A stretch of DNA of 64,000 bases from Chlorokybus atmophyticus (taxonomy: Eukaryota; Streptophyta; Chlorokybophyceae; Chlorokybales; Chlorokybaceae). Under the pieces are notes generated by a model. The model saw only the letters and a list, made by a program, of their open reading frames with translations. It had not been told where the DNA came from and made no database searches. Below are positions 13,031 to 24,462 of the stretch, piece by piece. Both the position numbers and the translations under genes were made by a program. Numbering within the stretch: the first letter of the stretch is position 1; each line of letters starts with the position of its first letter. The DNA is taken from positions 185,682 to 249,681 of the forward strand of contig RHPI01003587.1 in the NCBI GenBank assembly GCA_009103225.1, read 5' to 3'.

Positions 13031-13745
13031 CTAGCCACAGGTAGTGTGCATGTTGTCTAGCTGCTGCCTTGTGCATGGCCTGCTGCCTAACCTCCTTTGC
13101 TGCCTTCGCAGCGCGCTCTTGCCTTGCAGCCTCTTCCTTGGCCTTCGCCGCCTCCTCCTTTGCCTGGCGCTTCTCCTCAGCCAGGGCCGCCTTGGCTGCC
13201 TTGCCTGACTCGCGCTTTGCTGCCTTCTCCAGCCTAGCTTGCTCCTACATGGCCTTTTGGTAAGTGAGATATGCTTCCTATTGACTGCTCTGACTGTGCG
13301 CTCCTTCTTGGCTGCCTTTGCAGCTGCCGTACGTGCTGCTTTGGCCTGCAGGTAGCGCACAAGCTCAGGCGAGGTCAGGATGCACGCGCCATTCAGCCCT
13401 GTCAAACTCCTCCTCCGGGACAACCTTCCTCTGCCTCATGTGCCTCCTCAGCCTCCTCTTCTCTATCACCACCCCCCAACTCTTCCTGCCAAGCACTTTC
13501 ACCTGCCTCAAGCAAGGCACTAGTGAGAGCATCCCCTTGCAACATTGGCTGTGCTGGTGCTTGCTCTGCAATGTCGTCGCGGAGCTTGTGGTCAAGTGCA
13601 TGCCTGTCTCCTGGCCATAGTCCTGCATGTGCATGTGTTTGTGTCCGTTCCATGCATGTGTAGCATGCATGTGCAGTGCATGCTTGAAGTTGTGCTCACC
13701 GCATGCTTTTAAGCTATTGGTGATGTTGGCATATGTCATTGCCAA
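13031..13745 (-). pseudogene. Old pogo-type transposase, 3' remnant
   Basis: Minus-strand remains of the C-terminal part of the transposase whose middle lies at 16063-16600. Next to the CACTA-1 insertion a short frame reads LAMTYANITNSLKACG, resembling the end of the pogo catalytic domain. Further downstream, charged helical frames (for example EQARLEKAAKRESGKAAK near 13245-13195) resemble the Lys/Glu-rich tails of this family. Frames change several times, and a TAG interrupts the helical tail where Gln would fit. Clearly decayed. Confidence 0.55.
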
Positions 13746-14154
13746 CACACCGATTGACGTCAAAGGACCCGTACCTCTGGACCGGGATTTCCTCCTGCTA
13801 AATGAAATTAGCGGACCATGCATGGTTCAAACCTCACGTGAATGGTCTCATGGTTTTTTGGGGTCGCACCATGTATGGCCCCGTCAGTTTCGATTGCGTG
13901 AGGACCAGGTAACGTCCGAGCAGCGGACCATGATCAAATCATACAATTGTGAAAATTCAATCATTACTGGTCCGGCCAGCGGACCATGAACCTAACATTG
14001 ATACATTATAATGAGAATTGAGAGTGAATGCATTAAAAGTGGCTTGATCTTCAGCCGACGGAACCGGCCACACCCGCCTGTTAGCGCACGAGGCCGCGGC
14101 GTTTTTAATATAATTATTTATATGATTAGCCAAGAACACATGCGCTCAGTGAGA

Positions 14155-14215
14155 ATCAAACCCAGTACCTTTAGTTAGCAAACACGACACCCTAACCACT
14201 AAGCTACAAGTGCAC
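14155..14215 (-). repeat. tRNA-like module inside CACTA-1
   Basis: The minus strand reads TAGCTTAGTGGTTAGGG (a D-arm/A-box pattern) and then GGGTTTGATTCTC (a B-box pattern). The anticodon stem does not pair well by eye, so I call it tRNA-derived and not a working tRNA gene. CACTA-2 has a homologous copy. Confidence 0.45.
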
Positions 14216-15436
14216 GTACTGGTAGGGACGGCGAAATAGTTGCATCATCTAGTGCAATGTGCCGACGGCCACTTGGCGACGGTCGATTGATATGCCCATA
14301 GGCTTGAGCCCATGCAATGCATGCTATAAGCATGCATAGGGTGTACCAGTATTACTTTGAGCAAATTCGAAAATGAATGGACAGTCGCAACTCGGCGACT
14401 GCCATGGTAATTAAATCACAACATTCGGTCAGGGGGGCTCAGCCGGGGGCTGTCAATGACAGCCCATTTTAAGAATTAAATACATTTATTGCTATTTGAT
14501 GTATCCATACATACACGATCACATACATTAATGTTTACATATATATATACATATTTATACACATATGTATATACATATATATACACAGAGTACAATGGAA
14601 TATGTATATATGTGTGCATTTATCATGTTATCAAATTGGTGGCATTGAATAACACTTATAATGCACAGCGTCAATGTACAACACTTAACAAAACCATTAA
14701 CATTATATTAATGCTATCATATTGTAACATTCTCTACCGCTTTATGTTCATTTATAAATAACAGTGTAGTATACAACAACTCATAAGGTCACAGAACATA
14801 TATGCATTAATGCATATATATGGTAATGTACATATGCATATATACATATATATGCATTAATGTATGGACATTATGATAACGATATATAACGATAGTTTAG
14901 CACAGTACTATTATATTATATTCTGTTGGTATACATGCATGCATAGATGTACATATGCATGTATACAGAACAATTGTATAATACACATTCGCAACTTCGT
15001 GGACATGCAGTTATGGTAACTATGTTCATTGCACAGACAGCCACTTACAGCTTATTAACAGCCCGGCTGTCAATTGGTCGCCGACCATTTGCGGCTGTCC
15101 ACCTGTCGGTGAGCATTTTTTGACAGTCGAGGCGGCCTGTTAATAAGTTTTGAGCTATATATATATTTGTACAATCATTAGTTTATGTGTCTTAGCCTGT
15201 CCGTAGGTTTTAAGCAACTTATATTCATACAGTCAGTAGTCTTTATGTAGGTACTCATGGTAGCGGCAGGGCCGCGGTTATGGTGCGGCGTACTGTTGCA
15301 TGCATAATACACGGACCAGTAATGTCACTGGTCCCTGCCGCACCATTTATGGTTCGGGACGGACCAGATACGGTGCGCGACAGCAGGACCGCAGGGCCGC
15401 GGGACCATATCTAACTTGCATGGAAGGACCAGCGTA

Positions 15437-15885
15437 CAGTTTACCCTCTTTAAGAGCATACTGTTTGCCCCCAGCCATTGTATGCTCTTCGCGAGGTTAT
15501 TCTCTTGGCGTTTAAGAGAATAATATGCTTTTAGATGTCAAGAGCATATTTATGTTAGTAGCGCGGTTTCATCACGCCCATTACGTCACGCGTCACGTTT
15601 ACCCCGTCGCACCGTCACGCTAATTGCGTCTCACACCTTGCCCATCACGCCCTAACCGTCACGCTCATCACGCCTTATGCCAAACTCGTCACGTCTCCTC
15701 CCTCGATGTTAGGAATATGCAAACTCAAACTTGCAAGAATTTCACCGGGAAAAAATATGCTCTTCGCGGTTAGTCATATTCTCTTAAGCACCAACATTTG
15801 CCGGTAAAACCATTAGTAACCTCACATTCTATGCTATAAGCAGGGTTATTCTCTTGAAGCGAAGTCTCTGAGCAGGGGTAGACTG
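15437..15885. mobile_element. 449-bp pogo-derived non-autonomous element
   Basis: It starts CAGTTTACCCTC, ends with the complement of CAGTCTACCCCTG, and is flanked by TA on both sides (15435-15436, 15886-15887), as expected for pogo/Tc1-mariner elements. Its ends and nearby AAGAGAATA motifs match the full pogo element at 56593-59736. It sits at the same site of the CACTA sequence as that full element, so it is probably an internally rearranged or deleted relative. The interior (15550-15700) is rich in CGTCACG repeats. Confidence 0.78.
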
Positions 15886-16062
15886 TATTTGACTGGTCCG
15901 TGCCGCACCATGTTTAGTGCGGAACGGACCATGTCTGGTGCGCGACTGCGCACCAGGATGTGGGGCCCCGAACGGACCAGGAATGGTCCGTCCCCCGCGG
16001 ACCAGGCAGTCCTGGCCCGCGGGATACGGACAATGAATGGTCCTTGAACGTCAAGTCGTGTG

Positions 16063-16600
16063 CAACATGAATGATTTCGCTGTGATGCTTCACAAACTCG
16101 TCCTTGGTCATCATGTCCGGGTTGTTGTCGCAGCATGTGCTTGTGGTGTTCTTCACGGTAACGAGCCTTGAAGCTAGAGAAGCAAGAGACATCCAGCACC
16201 TACAGCAATAGAGGTCAGAGCATGTATTGATTGTTCTATTGTAGAGTATGCACAGCAACACTACTTGCATGGTGTGTGTCAGGTGAGGAGGGAGCAGGAT
16301 GATGTGCACTCCATGCTCTCTAGCCTTGAAGATGAGGTCCAGCTACATTTTGCTATCAATGACGAGGATGCATGGGTACTGAGGTTGGAGCCCCCAGCTA
16401 CGTAGCCTAGGAAGTGGTTGAACCAGGCAGCAAATGTTTCATGTGTCATGTAGGCGTTCTCCTGTGCATATCATTCATGAGTGCATGCACGTATGAATGG
16501 ACGGTGAGTGCATGTACAGCACTTACCTGCATGGCCACCATGCAGCCTGGGTGCATCTTTGAGGTAGTTCTGTGTCTTGCGTTGCCCTTTGTGTATGTAT
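16063..16600 (-). pseudogene. Old pogo-type transposase, catalytic core remnant
   Basis: Minus-strand exons between CACTA-2 and CACTA-1. In order they read HKGQRKTQNYLKDAP (ending about 16526), ENAYMTHETFAAWFNHFLGY (about 16455-16390), ILVIDSKM then a TAG then LDLIFKAREHGVHIILLPPH (about 16380-16280), and VLDVSCFSSFKARYREEH (about 16200-16140). The order matches the DDE_1/pogo core: the second catalytic Asp in VID, the LPPH motif, and the xLDVxxFxxFKxxYR block. At least two frame changes and one TAG break it. It represents an older insertion than either CACTA element. Confidence 0.72.
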
Positions 16601-17037
16601 CACACGGATTGACGTTCAAGGACCATGAATGGTCCGTGACGCAGGACCGGGATTTCCCCCTGCTAAATGAAATCGGTGGACCTTGCATGGTCTGTTTTCA
16701 TCGACAGTCGGACCGTTCATGGTCCGAATTTCACGTGAATGGTACCATTGTCCCTTGGTACGCACCACTTAAGGTCCGGCCGATTACTGTTGCGTCAGGA
16801 CCAGGTATGGTCCAGCCATCGGACCAGGGACAAAGTCATCACAATACTTCAATAACTGGTCCGGCCAGCGGACCATCGACCGAAGTTTAATATGAAACAA
16901 TGCAAACATTAGTGCAACTGCAGTAAAAGTTGAGACATCTTTGCCGGCGGCACCGGCCACGCCCAACCTGCGGCGCAGGAGGCCGCGGCCAGCTCCGCGG
17001 AGTTAGTGGAATGATTAGTCAAGAACACACCGCATCG

Positions 17038-17108
17038 GCCGGATTTGAACCCAGTACCTTTAGCATATCAAAGACGACGCCCTAACCACTAAGCTACAAG
17101 TGCACGTA
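17038..17108 (-). repeat. tRNA-like module inside CACTA-2
   Basis: The minus strand reads TAGCTTAGTGGTTAGGGCG and then GGGTTCAAATCC, homologous to 14155-14215 and with a better B box. The D-arm could pair, but the anticodon stem does not. Likely tRNA-derived. Confidence 0.5.
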
Positions 17109-17959
17109 CCGGTAGGGCCGTATGGCAACCTATATCATGTTGTTTATTGCATGCGCCGACAGCCGCTTAGCAACTGTCGGCCGGCGGCAGTAATTGCCGA
17201 TGGACAGTCGGAGATTGTGTGTCACTTTGATAGGCCCATAGGCTGAGCCTATGCAATTGTAGCATTTATAGGCTGTACCAGTTACATGGACGGTGGTAAA
17301 CTACATACCGGTAGCCGCGAACTCGGCGGTTGTCAATACGCCAGTACAATTTGTAGACTTGTTAGGGGCTGTCATTATGACAATGCTTAGTGATAGTAGC
17401 CAAATTGCGACTGTCAATGCAGCCAGTGTACCTTATCGGGCTGTCGATGATTCTGTGGTCGCATGAGGCTTTTATAGGCCATTTATGAGGTTATACAAGT
17501 AAGGCTATAAGTCATAACATCTGACATTGCTTGCGCTTTTGTTTCATACAAATTATTAAAATCAATCATACCATAAACTACGCCTAGCAATGCAACATGC
17601 GAACAGCATCAACATATGTATTCATGGTATGATATTAACGGTTGTGAACATCATAATAATGTAATAACCAACGAACTATATATAATGTAATTACACGCGC
17701 AACGCATGGATGTAAATTTGCTTTAATTATAATTGTAGACTATGTAATTGTATAGTAATCATAACACTTTGTACAATCATATTTTTATACATTATTTTAG
17801 ATATATATAATTTTGCATATGAAAGGTCTAATGCACATGTGTACGCGCATCAATATACTTACAACAATGTATGTACATGAAATGATAGATATGAAGTAAT
17901 TGCACGGCTACGTATTGCGGCCGCAATACGTCAATAATTTTTGCTTGTATACCTTAAGC

Positions 17960-18140
17960 CTATTCCTACATGCACACACACACACACGTATATTTATCAA
18001 CATATATATACATATGCATGTATACATATATATATATACATATGCATGTATACATATATATATATGTATATATACACATATCCATTTATATGTATATATT
18101 TATATGTATACACATATCCATTTATACATGTATAGGCCAC
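17960..18140. repeat. TATATG/CATATA-rich palindromic core of CACTA-2
   Basis: Low-complexity ATATAC/GTATAT repeats. The corresponding AT-rich core is at 14500-14960 in CACTA-1 and 60220-60720 in CACTA-3. Open frames here are compositional. Confidence 0.7.
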
Positions 18141-18547
18141 AAGTGGACAGCCGCAACTGGTCGGCGGCTGTCAAGTTAAAATGTACATGGACAGCCGGCT
18201 GTCATTATACATTGACAGCCGCCGACCATTTGCGACTGTCCACTTTATGGTAAGCAGCGACAGTCGGTGCGGCCTGTCATTTATTAAATGATGATACACA
18301 CAATGTACCTATGTACTCGTACATGCAATAACGATACTTCAGTCATGCTACACGTGTAGCGCGCCCTGCAGGGCCGCCAACCAGCAACATTGCTGGTCCA
18401 TGCCGCCCCATACATGGTGCGGTACGAACTATGTACGGTGCGCGGCTGCTGGGCCGCTGAGCCGCGGGCCCACTCCTGGTCCGCATCCAGGAACCAGCGT
18501 AGAGTACTGGTCCGTGCCGCACCATACAAGGTGCGGCACGGACCATG

Positions 18548-18743
18548 GGCATTACTCGTCGGCTTCAACTATTGGCCGGCGAGTTTTCGTTTAACAAATT
18601 AATAAGTAAGTGATTAATACGTATAGTTTAAGTTAGGGTTTGCCTCTGTTGCTTGACACACACGTGTCAAGCAACAGAGCAGTTGAGGCCGTCACCTCAG
18701 CGGCGGCGTTGTTGGCGACGCTGCTGGCGACGGCGAAAATTCG
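18548..18743 (+). repeat. Split direct repeat A1
   Basis: 196 bp, matching A2 (24463-24658) with one difference (ACTCG versus ACTTG near the start). It contains the inverted repeat TGCTTGACACA / TGTGTCAAGCA. Confidence 0.92.
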
Positions 18744-18772
18744 GCGAAAGTTTGGGGAGAGGAGAGAGAGAG

Positions 18773-20387
18773 ATGCCGCCGAAGGGGCGGGCTGTGGCTG
18801 CTGGCGGGCAGCGCGGCCGAAAGAAGCCGGCTGCTGGAGCTGCGCAGCCAGGCAAGCAGGCCGCATCACCGGCCGGTGATGAGGGGCAGGCCAGCGCGGC
18901 CAAGCAGCGGCGAGCAGCGCGGAAGGCCACGCAGCCTGCTGCGCCGGTAGCTAGGCGTACGGCTCAGCCTGTGCCGCCAAAGTCACATGCGGCCGACGCA
19001 GAGCCAGAGCCAGAGCCAGAGCCAGAGGTGACGCTGGAAAACGCTGCAGAGCCAGAGCAAGCTGCCAAGCTAAAGCTGCCCACGGTTCCGCGACGTCAGC
19101 GTAGTAGAGTGGAATTGTCATCCACCTCGGAGGAGGAGGAGGACAACAAAAAGAAGAGGTTCAAGAGGAAGAAGAAGGTGCACAAGAAGAGACGCACGTC
19201 GTCCTCGTCATCCACCTCCTCGTCATCATCTAGCTCTGATACGGACAGCTCCGACTCTGGAGATAGGCATACGAAATACATCAAGCACATCGGCTTCATC
19301 AAGCGCCTGTCCAAGCAATCAGAGACATATGCCTTGTGGGAGGAGTACCGCACGCGCAAGGTCTCGACTGGTGTGCAGGCTTGCTTCGAGGCGATTGGCC
19401 GTGCCCTCTTCACAGGTCCGCCAGTTGCGCAGTTGGTGTCATATCTGTATCAGATGCTGCTCACGCACGTGCACGGTAGCGTGGACTTTGCAGCAGCTTT
19501 TGCGACCGGGGCTCGAGGTATCATCAACGACGCCCGCATCAACCGCAAACACAAGGAAGCCAAGGTGATTCGGCGCCTCACCAAGCTCGCCAACAGCTTC
19601 CAGGGCAAAGCAGCCATGCAAAAGGCAAAGACTTCTGTCCCTCAGTAAGTCTGTTGCTTGTAAGAGTTGTAACACCAAACATGCAATGCGCTGACATGCA
19701 CACATGCACTCTGCTTAACAGTCGCACAATGTGTGCGTGCAGTATGCTCAGCAACTGCTGTTTGTGTCATGGTGCAATGCGCACCTGCTTATGAACATGC
19801 ACAATGTGTGCATGCAGCATGCTCAGCAGCTGCTATCTGTTGTAATGGTGCAATGCGCGCCTGTTCAACAATGGCACAATGTGTGCATAATACATGCAGC
19901 GTGCACCACAGTTGCTGTCAGATAGCATGGTGCTTCACGCACCCGTTGTATTTGATAATGCGCACAATGTGTGCATACAACATCAGTTGCAACACCATGT
20001 CAATGGTGCCATGTGCGCCTGTGTCCACTCCCATATATATGTCAAGCAGTGCACAGCACTTGTTCATGTGTTGGTGCACAGCACATGTGCTGTTACTATT
20101 GCATTGAACAACCAGCTGCAATGGGCACGGTGCATACCTGTGAGTTCTACTTAAGGTTTGCTTCACGTCAGACCATTGATGCAATCGTGCGCCTACAGGC
20201 GCTCCGTCACAGAAGAGGGGAGTACCCAGTTCCAGCGTGGACGCGGTCGTGGTGGCTACGGCCGCGGTGGTCGTGGTGGTTACGGTCGCGGAGGCGGCTA
20301 CAACAATCAACAGACTGCGCCCGCTCACCAGGAAGCGCTGGCATACTATGTCCCCGTGCAAGAGCAGCCACGCCTAGCATTGCAGCA
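18773..20387 (+). CDS. Gag-like protein of the kangaroo-like element
   Basis: Exon 18773-19644 and exon 20199-20387 join in phase (CA|G) through a GT-AG intron. The in-frame stop at 19646 is part of the GTAAGT donor. Start at ATG 18773. Residues 1-60 are Ala/Lys/Arg-rich and basic, followed by an EPEPEPEPE run, an acidic patch, a Lys/Arg block, a serine tract and a predicted helical domain (about residues 165-290). Exon 2 encodes an RGG box (RGRGRGGYGRGGRGGYGRGG), which fits RNA binding by a nucleocapsid-like protein. A further donor follows at 20388, so the protein may splice onward, but I could not join it in phase to the RT frame. Assignment rests on position and composition. Confidence 0.7.
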
Positions 20388-20581
20388 GTAAGTCATGCTG
20401 CCAGTACAGCTGCCGAGTAGCTACAGTGCAATAGCAGAAGATGTCGACAGGTGCTGGTGTGTATCATAGCTGGCGCAAGCGCGCATGTATGCATGTATGC
20501 GCGCAACTGCGCATGTATGCATGTTTGGATGATGTATTATAGTGTACTTGAAGTGCAGCTGTTCATGGCTGACAATGGCAT

Positions 20582-22999
20582 GTGTGTATGATACACACAG
20601 CTGTATGTTACTTGACAGGGTTATTTCGCATACGAAAGGCCAATAGTCACTTCTGGTATAGCTTAATTGATTGGCATGTGCGCAGACATAGCACATCTGA
20701 AGAACTCGTCGCTATTAGTGCCATTCTTGAGGATGATTGCATGCAAGCAGAGTGGGATCCTGCAATGCCAGCTTTGGCAGTGGACCCTTTGTCCCCACCA
20801 GAGGAGCACACTGATGTTATTACACAAGTGCCACACACTGTTGCGAGCTTACCTATTGCACAGCAACAAGAGGACATTCGTTCAGTATATGCGGAGTTGT
20901 CACAAGTGTCAACAGGCTTTGAAGAGCATCCTAGCTCAGCAACCCAATGGGCAGAGCAGCTACACACCGAAACTCTTAATGCGGAAAATTTTGTGGCAGC
21001 CTCTTTGCAGCAGAAGCTCGCAGCATGGACCACATGGTTTCACTTGACGATGCAAAGCAAGAAGACATTTGTGCTTGACTGGTTGCGTTACGGGTATCGC
21101 TTACAATGGGTCGGCACTCAAGCATCGGATAGACGCAAGTGGGAAGAAGTACATGCATTGTTACAGGCCGAAGGCTTTGCTGTTGAGGATATTACAATTA
21201 TGCTGTCACGCAATTCCCCAACACCAGTTGTGTTTCGAAATCGCAAGTCCGCTTCTATACATCGCGAATACGTTGTCAGTGAGTTGGCAAATTTGGTGAC
21301 AACAGGAGCAATCTCTGTAGTTAATGCGCACAGCGCGGCAGTGGTCACTGGCATAGGAGTGGTTGAGCAGGAAAAACGTTTGCGACTCATTATGGACCTG
21401 AGGTATATCAACCTCTTTTTGCGCCACATTCCCTTCAACTATGAGAGGTTGCGCGATATATTGCTGTACACAAAGCGCCACTTTTGGCAAGTAACAGCGG
21501 ACTTGAAGTCGGGTTATCATCATGTGCCCATTCATGAGGACAGCAAGCCTTACTTGGCTTTGCGATTTGCTGGAGTCACATACAGGTGGAATGTGCTGCC
21601 ATTTGGCCTGAGTCAAGCATGCTGGCTGTTTACGAACTTGATGTCCACTGTCTTCACGCCTTTACGGGCTATGAGCTTTCCATGCCTTTCCTATATTGAT
21701 GACATGCACTTCAGCCATTCCAATCGTTGGCATTTGTGCTGGCGCATTCGCCGCGTACTGCGTCTGTTTAAGGTGCTTGGAATATATATTTCTGTGAAGA
21801 AAAGCCAGTTGTGGCCGGAGCAGGTGGTACAGATGTTGGGTCTGCTGGTGGACACTGTGGCAGGCTCTTTTGCTATTCCTGCAAGCAAGCTGACCAAGCT
21901 ATTGCAGCTGATGAAGGAGTTAGCAGAAGCTCCTATATTGACCAAGCGTCATCTGGCACGCATTGCTGGCAAATTGATTGCGCTAAGACTAGCTTTTGCA
22001 CCTGCAAGCATTTATGCTCGCCAGCTGATGCGTTTAGCGTTGGTTGCTGATGCATGGGACGATACTGTGAGTGATACGAACGCCTTCAGACACTTCTGTG
22101 AGTGGACTGCTGCTGGCTTGCAGACTTACAATGGCAACGCTTGGTGGAAGCCCCCCGTACTGCTTGAGCTGCACGTGGATGCTTCGGGTACCATTGGTTG
22201 GGGGGCGACAGGTCCTTGGCCTCGCATGGCAGGCAACTTTCAGCCTGAGCATATGTCGCTGCCTTCGGCCATCAAAGAGGCACTCGCTTATGTCCAAGCA
22301 TTTACTGAAGTAGCACGCACGCACGATCTTCAGCACTGTACAGTGCGCATTATTGGCGATTGTCAACCAGCGATTCAAATGCTCAACAAGCTGTCTGCTT
22401 CTGAGCCTCATATCCTACAAGCTTTACATCAATTGTGGTCTTTGTGCTGGGAGCGTGATATTGCGCTGACATGTGTGTGGCGCTCACGTGATGAGCTGCG
22501 TGATGCGGATGCATTATCTAAATTTACTGACAGAGGAGATTGGGCCCTGACCGCAGACGCAACCGCGCTTGTACAACAACGTGTTGGACACCCAATTTTG
22601 GATTGTTTTGCAGCTGATTGGAACAGCAAAGCACCTGCTTATTTGAGTTACATACACATGCCTGGAAGTTTGGGCAATGCTCTTACTACAAACTGGCGCG
22701 ATGTTCTTCAACGCTTAGGGGGCGGCTTTGTTTGGTGTCACCCGCCATTGGCCCTCCTGCATGAAGCCATAGCATTATTGCAATATTACCAGCTGCCAGC
22801 TGTGGTGTTGGTGCCTGAATGGCACTCTGCTGTGTGGTGGCCAGTGTTCCGCAACTGGCAATTCACTTATTATGAGAGATTAGGCCCACGGCCCGAATGG
22901 TTTGAACGTGGTGCTCGAGTACCCGAAAACAGCATCAACCCTGGACGCTACCCATACATTTGTGCTTTTGTGCATTGGGTAAGCGCACCTTTCGTGTAG
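20582..22999 (+). CDS. Reverse transcriptase - RNase H - methyltransferase-like polyprotein
   Basis: An uninterrupted 805-codon frame. RT blocks run from about residue 255 to 400: LRLIMDLRYIN, the WQVTADLKSGYHHV block, LPFGLSQA and the catalytic SYIDD. RNase H follows (about residues 525-640) with HVDASGTIGWG, the KEALAY glutamate, IIGDCQPA and RDADALSK. The C-terminal 130 residues carry ILDCFAADWN and CHPP, the Dam-like methyltransferase-related domain that accompanies RNase H in DIRS elements. The true start may be a later Met or a splice acceptor near 20618, because the first ~12 codons look non-coding. Its 3' end overlaps the opposed recombinase by about 120 bp. It ends in TAG. Confidence 0.93.
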   Translation: MCMIHTAVCYLTGLFRIRKANSHFWYSLIDWHVRRHSTSEELVAISAILEDDCMQAEWDPAMPALAVDPLSPPEEHTDVITQVPHTVASLPIAQQQEDIRSVYAELSQVSTGFEEHPSSATQWAEQLHTETLNAENFVAASLQQKLAAWTTWFHLTMQSKKTFVLDWLRYGYRLQWVGTQASDRRKWEEVHALLQAEGFAVEDITIMLSRNSPTPVVFRNRKSASIHREYVVSELANLVTTGAISVVNAHSAAVVTGIGVVEQEKRLRLIMDLRYINLFLRHIPFNYERLRDILLYTKRHFWQVTADLKSGYHHVPIHEDSKPYLALRFAGVTYRWNVLPFGLSQACWLFTNLMSTVFTPLRAMSFPCLSYIDDMHFSHSNRWHLCWRIRRVLRLFKVLGIYISVKKSQLWPEQVVQMLGLLVDTVAGSFAIPASKLTKLLQLMKELAEAPILTKRHLARIAGKLIALRLAFAPASIYARQLMRLALVADAWDDTVSDTNAFRHFCEWTAAGLQTYNGNAWWKPPVLLELHVDASGTIGWGATGPWPRMAGNFQPEHMSLPSAIKEALAYVQAFTEVARTHDLQHCTVRIIGDCQPAIQMLNKLSASEPHILQALHQLWSLCWERDIALTCVWRSRDELRDADALSKFTDRGDWALTADATALVQQRVGHPILDCFAADWNSKAPAYLSYIHMPGSLGNALTTNWRDVLQRLGGGFVWCHPPLALLHEAIALLQYYQLPAVVLVPEWHSAVWWPVFRNWQFTYYERLGPRPEWFERGARVPENSINPGRYPYICAFVHWVSAPFV

Positions 23000-24229
23000 G
23001 TAACGGTGCATGATAACAGAACTTCTCCATGTGCCTTGAGCTTGTATTTCTTCCAGAGTAACGCCACAGCGGAAGGCGCTCTGAGCGGCACCACGTCTGA
23101 AAGAGTGCAACCCCAGGTGCGGCCTATATATGCCACATGCCTTGCAGCAGCGCGCAATTGCATGGTATGCACAGTTACCAGACATGCTATGTTCTTCCCA
23201 CTTCAACCTATTCTTCGCAACAGGCCGAAATAGAGGACCAGCGGTGATGGCAAAGCAGCTCCCGCGACAGTAGGTCAAATAGGCATAGAGCACTTCAGAG
23301 AACTCCACAGGCAAACCACTGCTGCGCACTGGTATAGTGGGTGCACCTCCAGTGCTGTAATTCTTGAGATGTGTTACAGTGGCCGTCAACCCAGAACCTG
23401 CCGCTTGTATCTCGTGCATCTGTAAACGCGCACCTTCACCACCCCGTTGCCATGTGCACCATAGGTATAGGCAAAGTGCATAGTCGCGCCAGAGCACAGC
23501 CTTATCATGTGTGACTGTCAGTTGCTGAGGTATGGTAAACAGCTGGTGTTGGAAGTATGCGATAAGCGTTCGCATGTCATCAATTGCCAATGGCACAGCA
23601 GGAATAGGTTGAACTCCTTGCCGAGCAGCAATCTTTGCATATCCTTGACGGAACTCGCGCACGTCTATGGACAGAAGCGGGTTCCCTGTGGATGTGTCGC
23701 TGTCCCATGGGCTGATGCGCCCTAGAAGTCTGAAGGAGCATGTGAGATGTGAGATCACATTGTCTAGTGTGGTGCTGGCGATCATGCGATGACCATGGCG
23801 GTCGAGCCTGCGAGCTTTGCCGATGTGTGTGTCGGTCCAGTGCCCAGCAAGGTAGCTTGTGACAATAGCTGGGGTGACGTTGGCGACGGCAATGTTGAGC
23901 TCAGGATGTTGCAGGTAGTTGGCAAACTCTTGCCAGACGCGATCGCGTTGGTCGCGAGTGCCATCAGATACAGCTTCACGACTGATGCGCTCTACTTCCA
24001 AAAGCGCTGCTGCTGCTCGCTCTCGCAGATTACACCCCATTACTTGCTGTGGACGCACAGTCGCGCGTGCGGTGCGTTGTGCATCAGCGGTATGTTGCAA
24101 GCGCTGTGCGAAGTCCATCTGCACAACGATCACACACATTGTCAGACGACTGCGCGCAGCACTCTGCGCAAGGATCAAACACTGTGTCAGGCAACCAAAC
24201 AAAACTATCTTGATTTGCAACTTTGGCAA
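22880..24229 (-). CDS. Tyrosine recombinase of the kangaroo-like element
   Basis: A 449-codon minus-strand frame. An N-terminal SAM-like region (about residues 85-190) precedes the catalytic domain. The catalytic set is visible: Arg in WQRGGEGARL, His-x-x-Arg in LGLHSFRRG, and the C-terminal Tyr in MHRYLHERC. This enzyme would integrate circular cDNA without making a target duplication, consistent with the observed junctions. It runs convergently with the RT gene and overlaps its end, so the two transcripts must share complementary 3' ends. The first Met is at 24229, but conserved sequence starts later (about residue 38), so the start is uncertain. Intact. Confidence 0.92.
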   Translation of the reverse strand: MPKLQIKIVLFGCLTQCLILAQSAARSRLTMCVIVVQMDFAQRLQHTADAQRTARATVRPQQVMGCNLRERAAAALLEVERISREAVSDGTRDQRDRVWQEFANYLQHPELNIAVANVTPAIVTSYLAGHWTDTHIGKARRLDRHGHRMIASTTLDNVISHLTCSFRLLGRISPWDSDTSTGNPLLSIDVREFRQGYAKIAARQGVQPIPAVPLAIDDMRTLIAYFQHQLFTIPQQLTVTHDKAVLWRDYALCLYLWCTWQRGGEGARLQMHEIQAAGSGLTATVTHLKNYSTGGAPTIPVRSSGLPVEFSEVLYAYLTYCRGSCFAITAGPLFRPVAKNRLKWEEHSMSGNCAYHAIARCCKACGIYRPHLGLHSFRRGAAQSAFRCGVTLEEIQAQGTWRSSVIMHRYLHERCAYPMHKSTNVWVASRVDAVFGYSSTTFKPFGPWA

Positions 24230-24295
24230 TACAAATACACCAGGCTCTACACCTACAACTCGTCCCTACTGATATATGCTTGGGAGGGGGAGGTA

Positions 24296-24462
24296 GAATG
24301 TTCAATGCATTCGCAGTTGTTCATCGTGTAAATCATACTTATAACGATGAACGCGTATGATCGTAGGGCTTAGGTGTTCTTGCCAAAGTTGGACTGTAGG
24401 TAGGATAATTGTTTGAAACAAAAGGAATGTAAATCGTTCATCGTGTGCAAAGTAGTATAATG
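24296..24462 (+). repeat. Split direct repeat B1
   Basis: 167 bp, matching B2 (24897-25063) with one difference (AAAGG versus AAAAG). It abuts A2 directly. Confidence 0.92.

Larger units (their letters stand above)
13746..16062. mobile_element. CACTA-1: CACTA-like non-autonomous DNA transposon
   Basis: The 2317-bp element starts CACACCGATTGACGTC and ends with the complement of CACACGACTTGACGTTCA. A 3-bp target duplication CAA flanks it (13743-13745 and 16063-16065). TIRs beginning CACA, 3-bp duplications and dense subterminal palindromes (GGACCATGCATGGTCC type) are what the EnSpm/CACTA superfamily shows, and a TNP2-type gene in the related CACTA-4 supports the assignment. It has no coding capacity. 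The interior holds a tRNA-like module (about 14155-14215), an AT-rich TATACATATG region (14500-14960) and a pogo derivative at 15437-15885. It interrupts the old pogo transposase. Confidence 0.82.

Noticed and set aside
17900-18253. Tyr/Ile/His-rich protein with ICIYTHIHL repeats
   Set aside because: Compositional translation of the TATATG-rich core of CACTA-2.
23789-24331. 180-codon plus-strand open frame
   Set aside because: It is antisense to the tyrosine recombinase, which has clear catalytic motifs; the frame has no motifs of its own.
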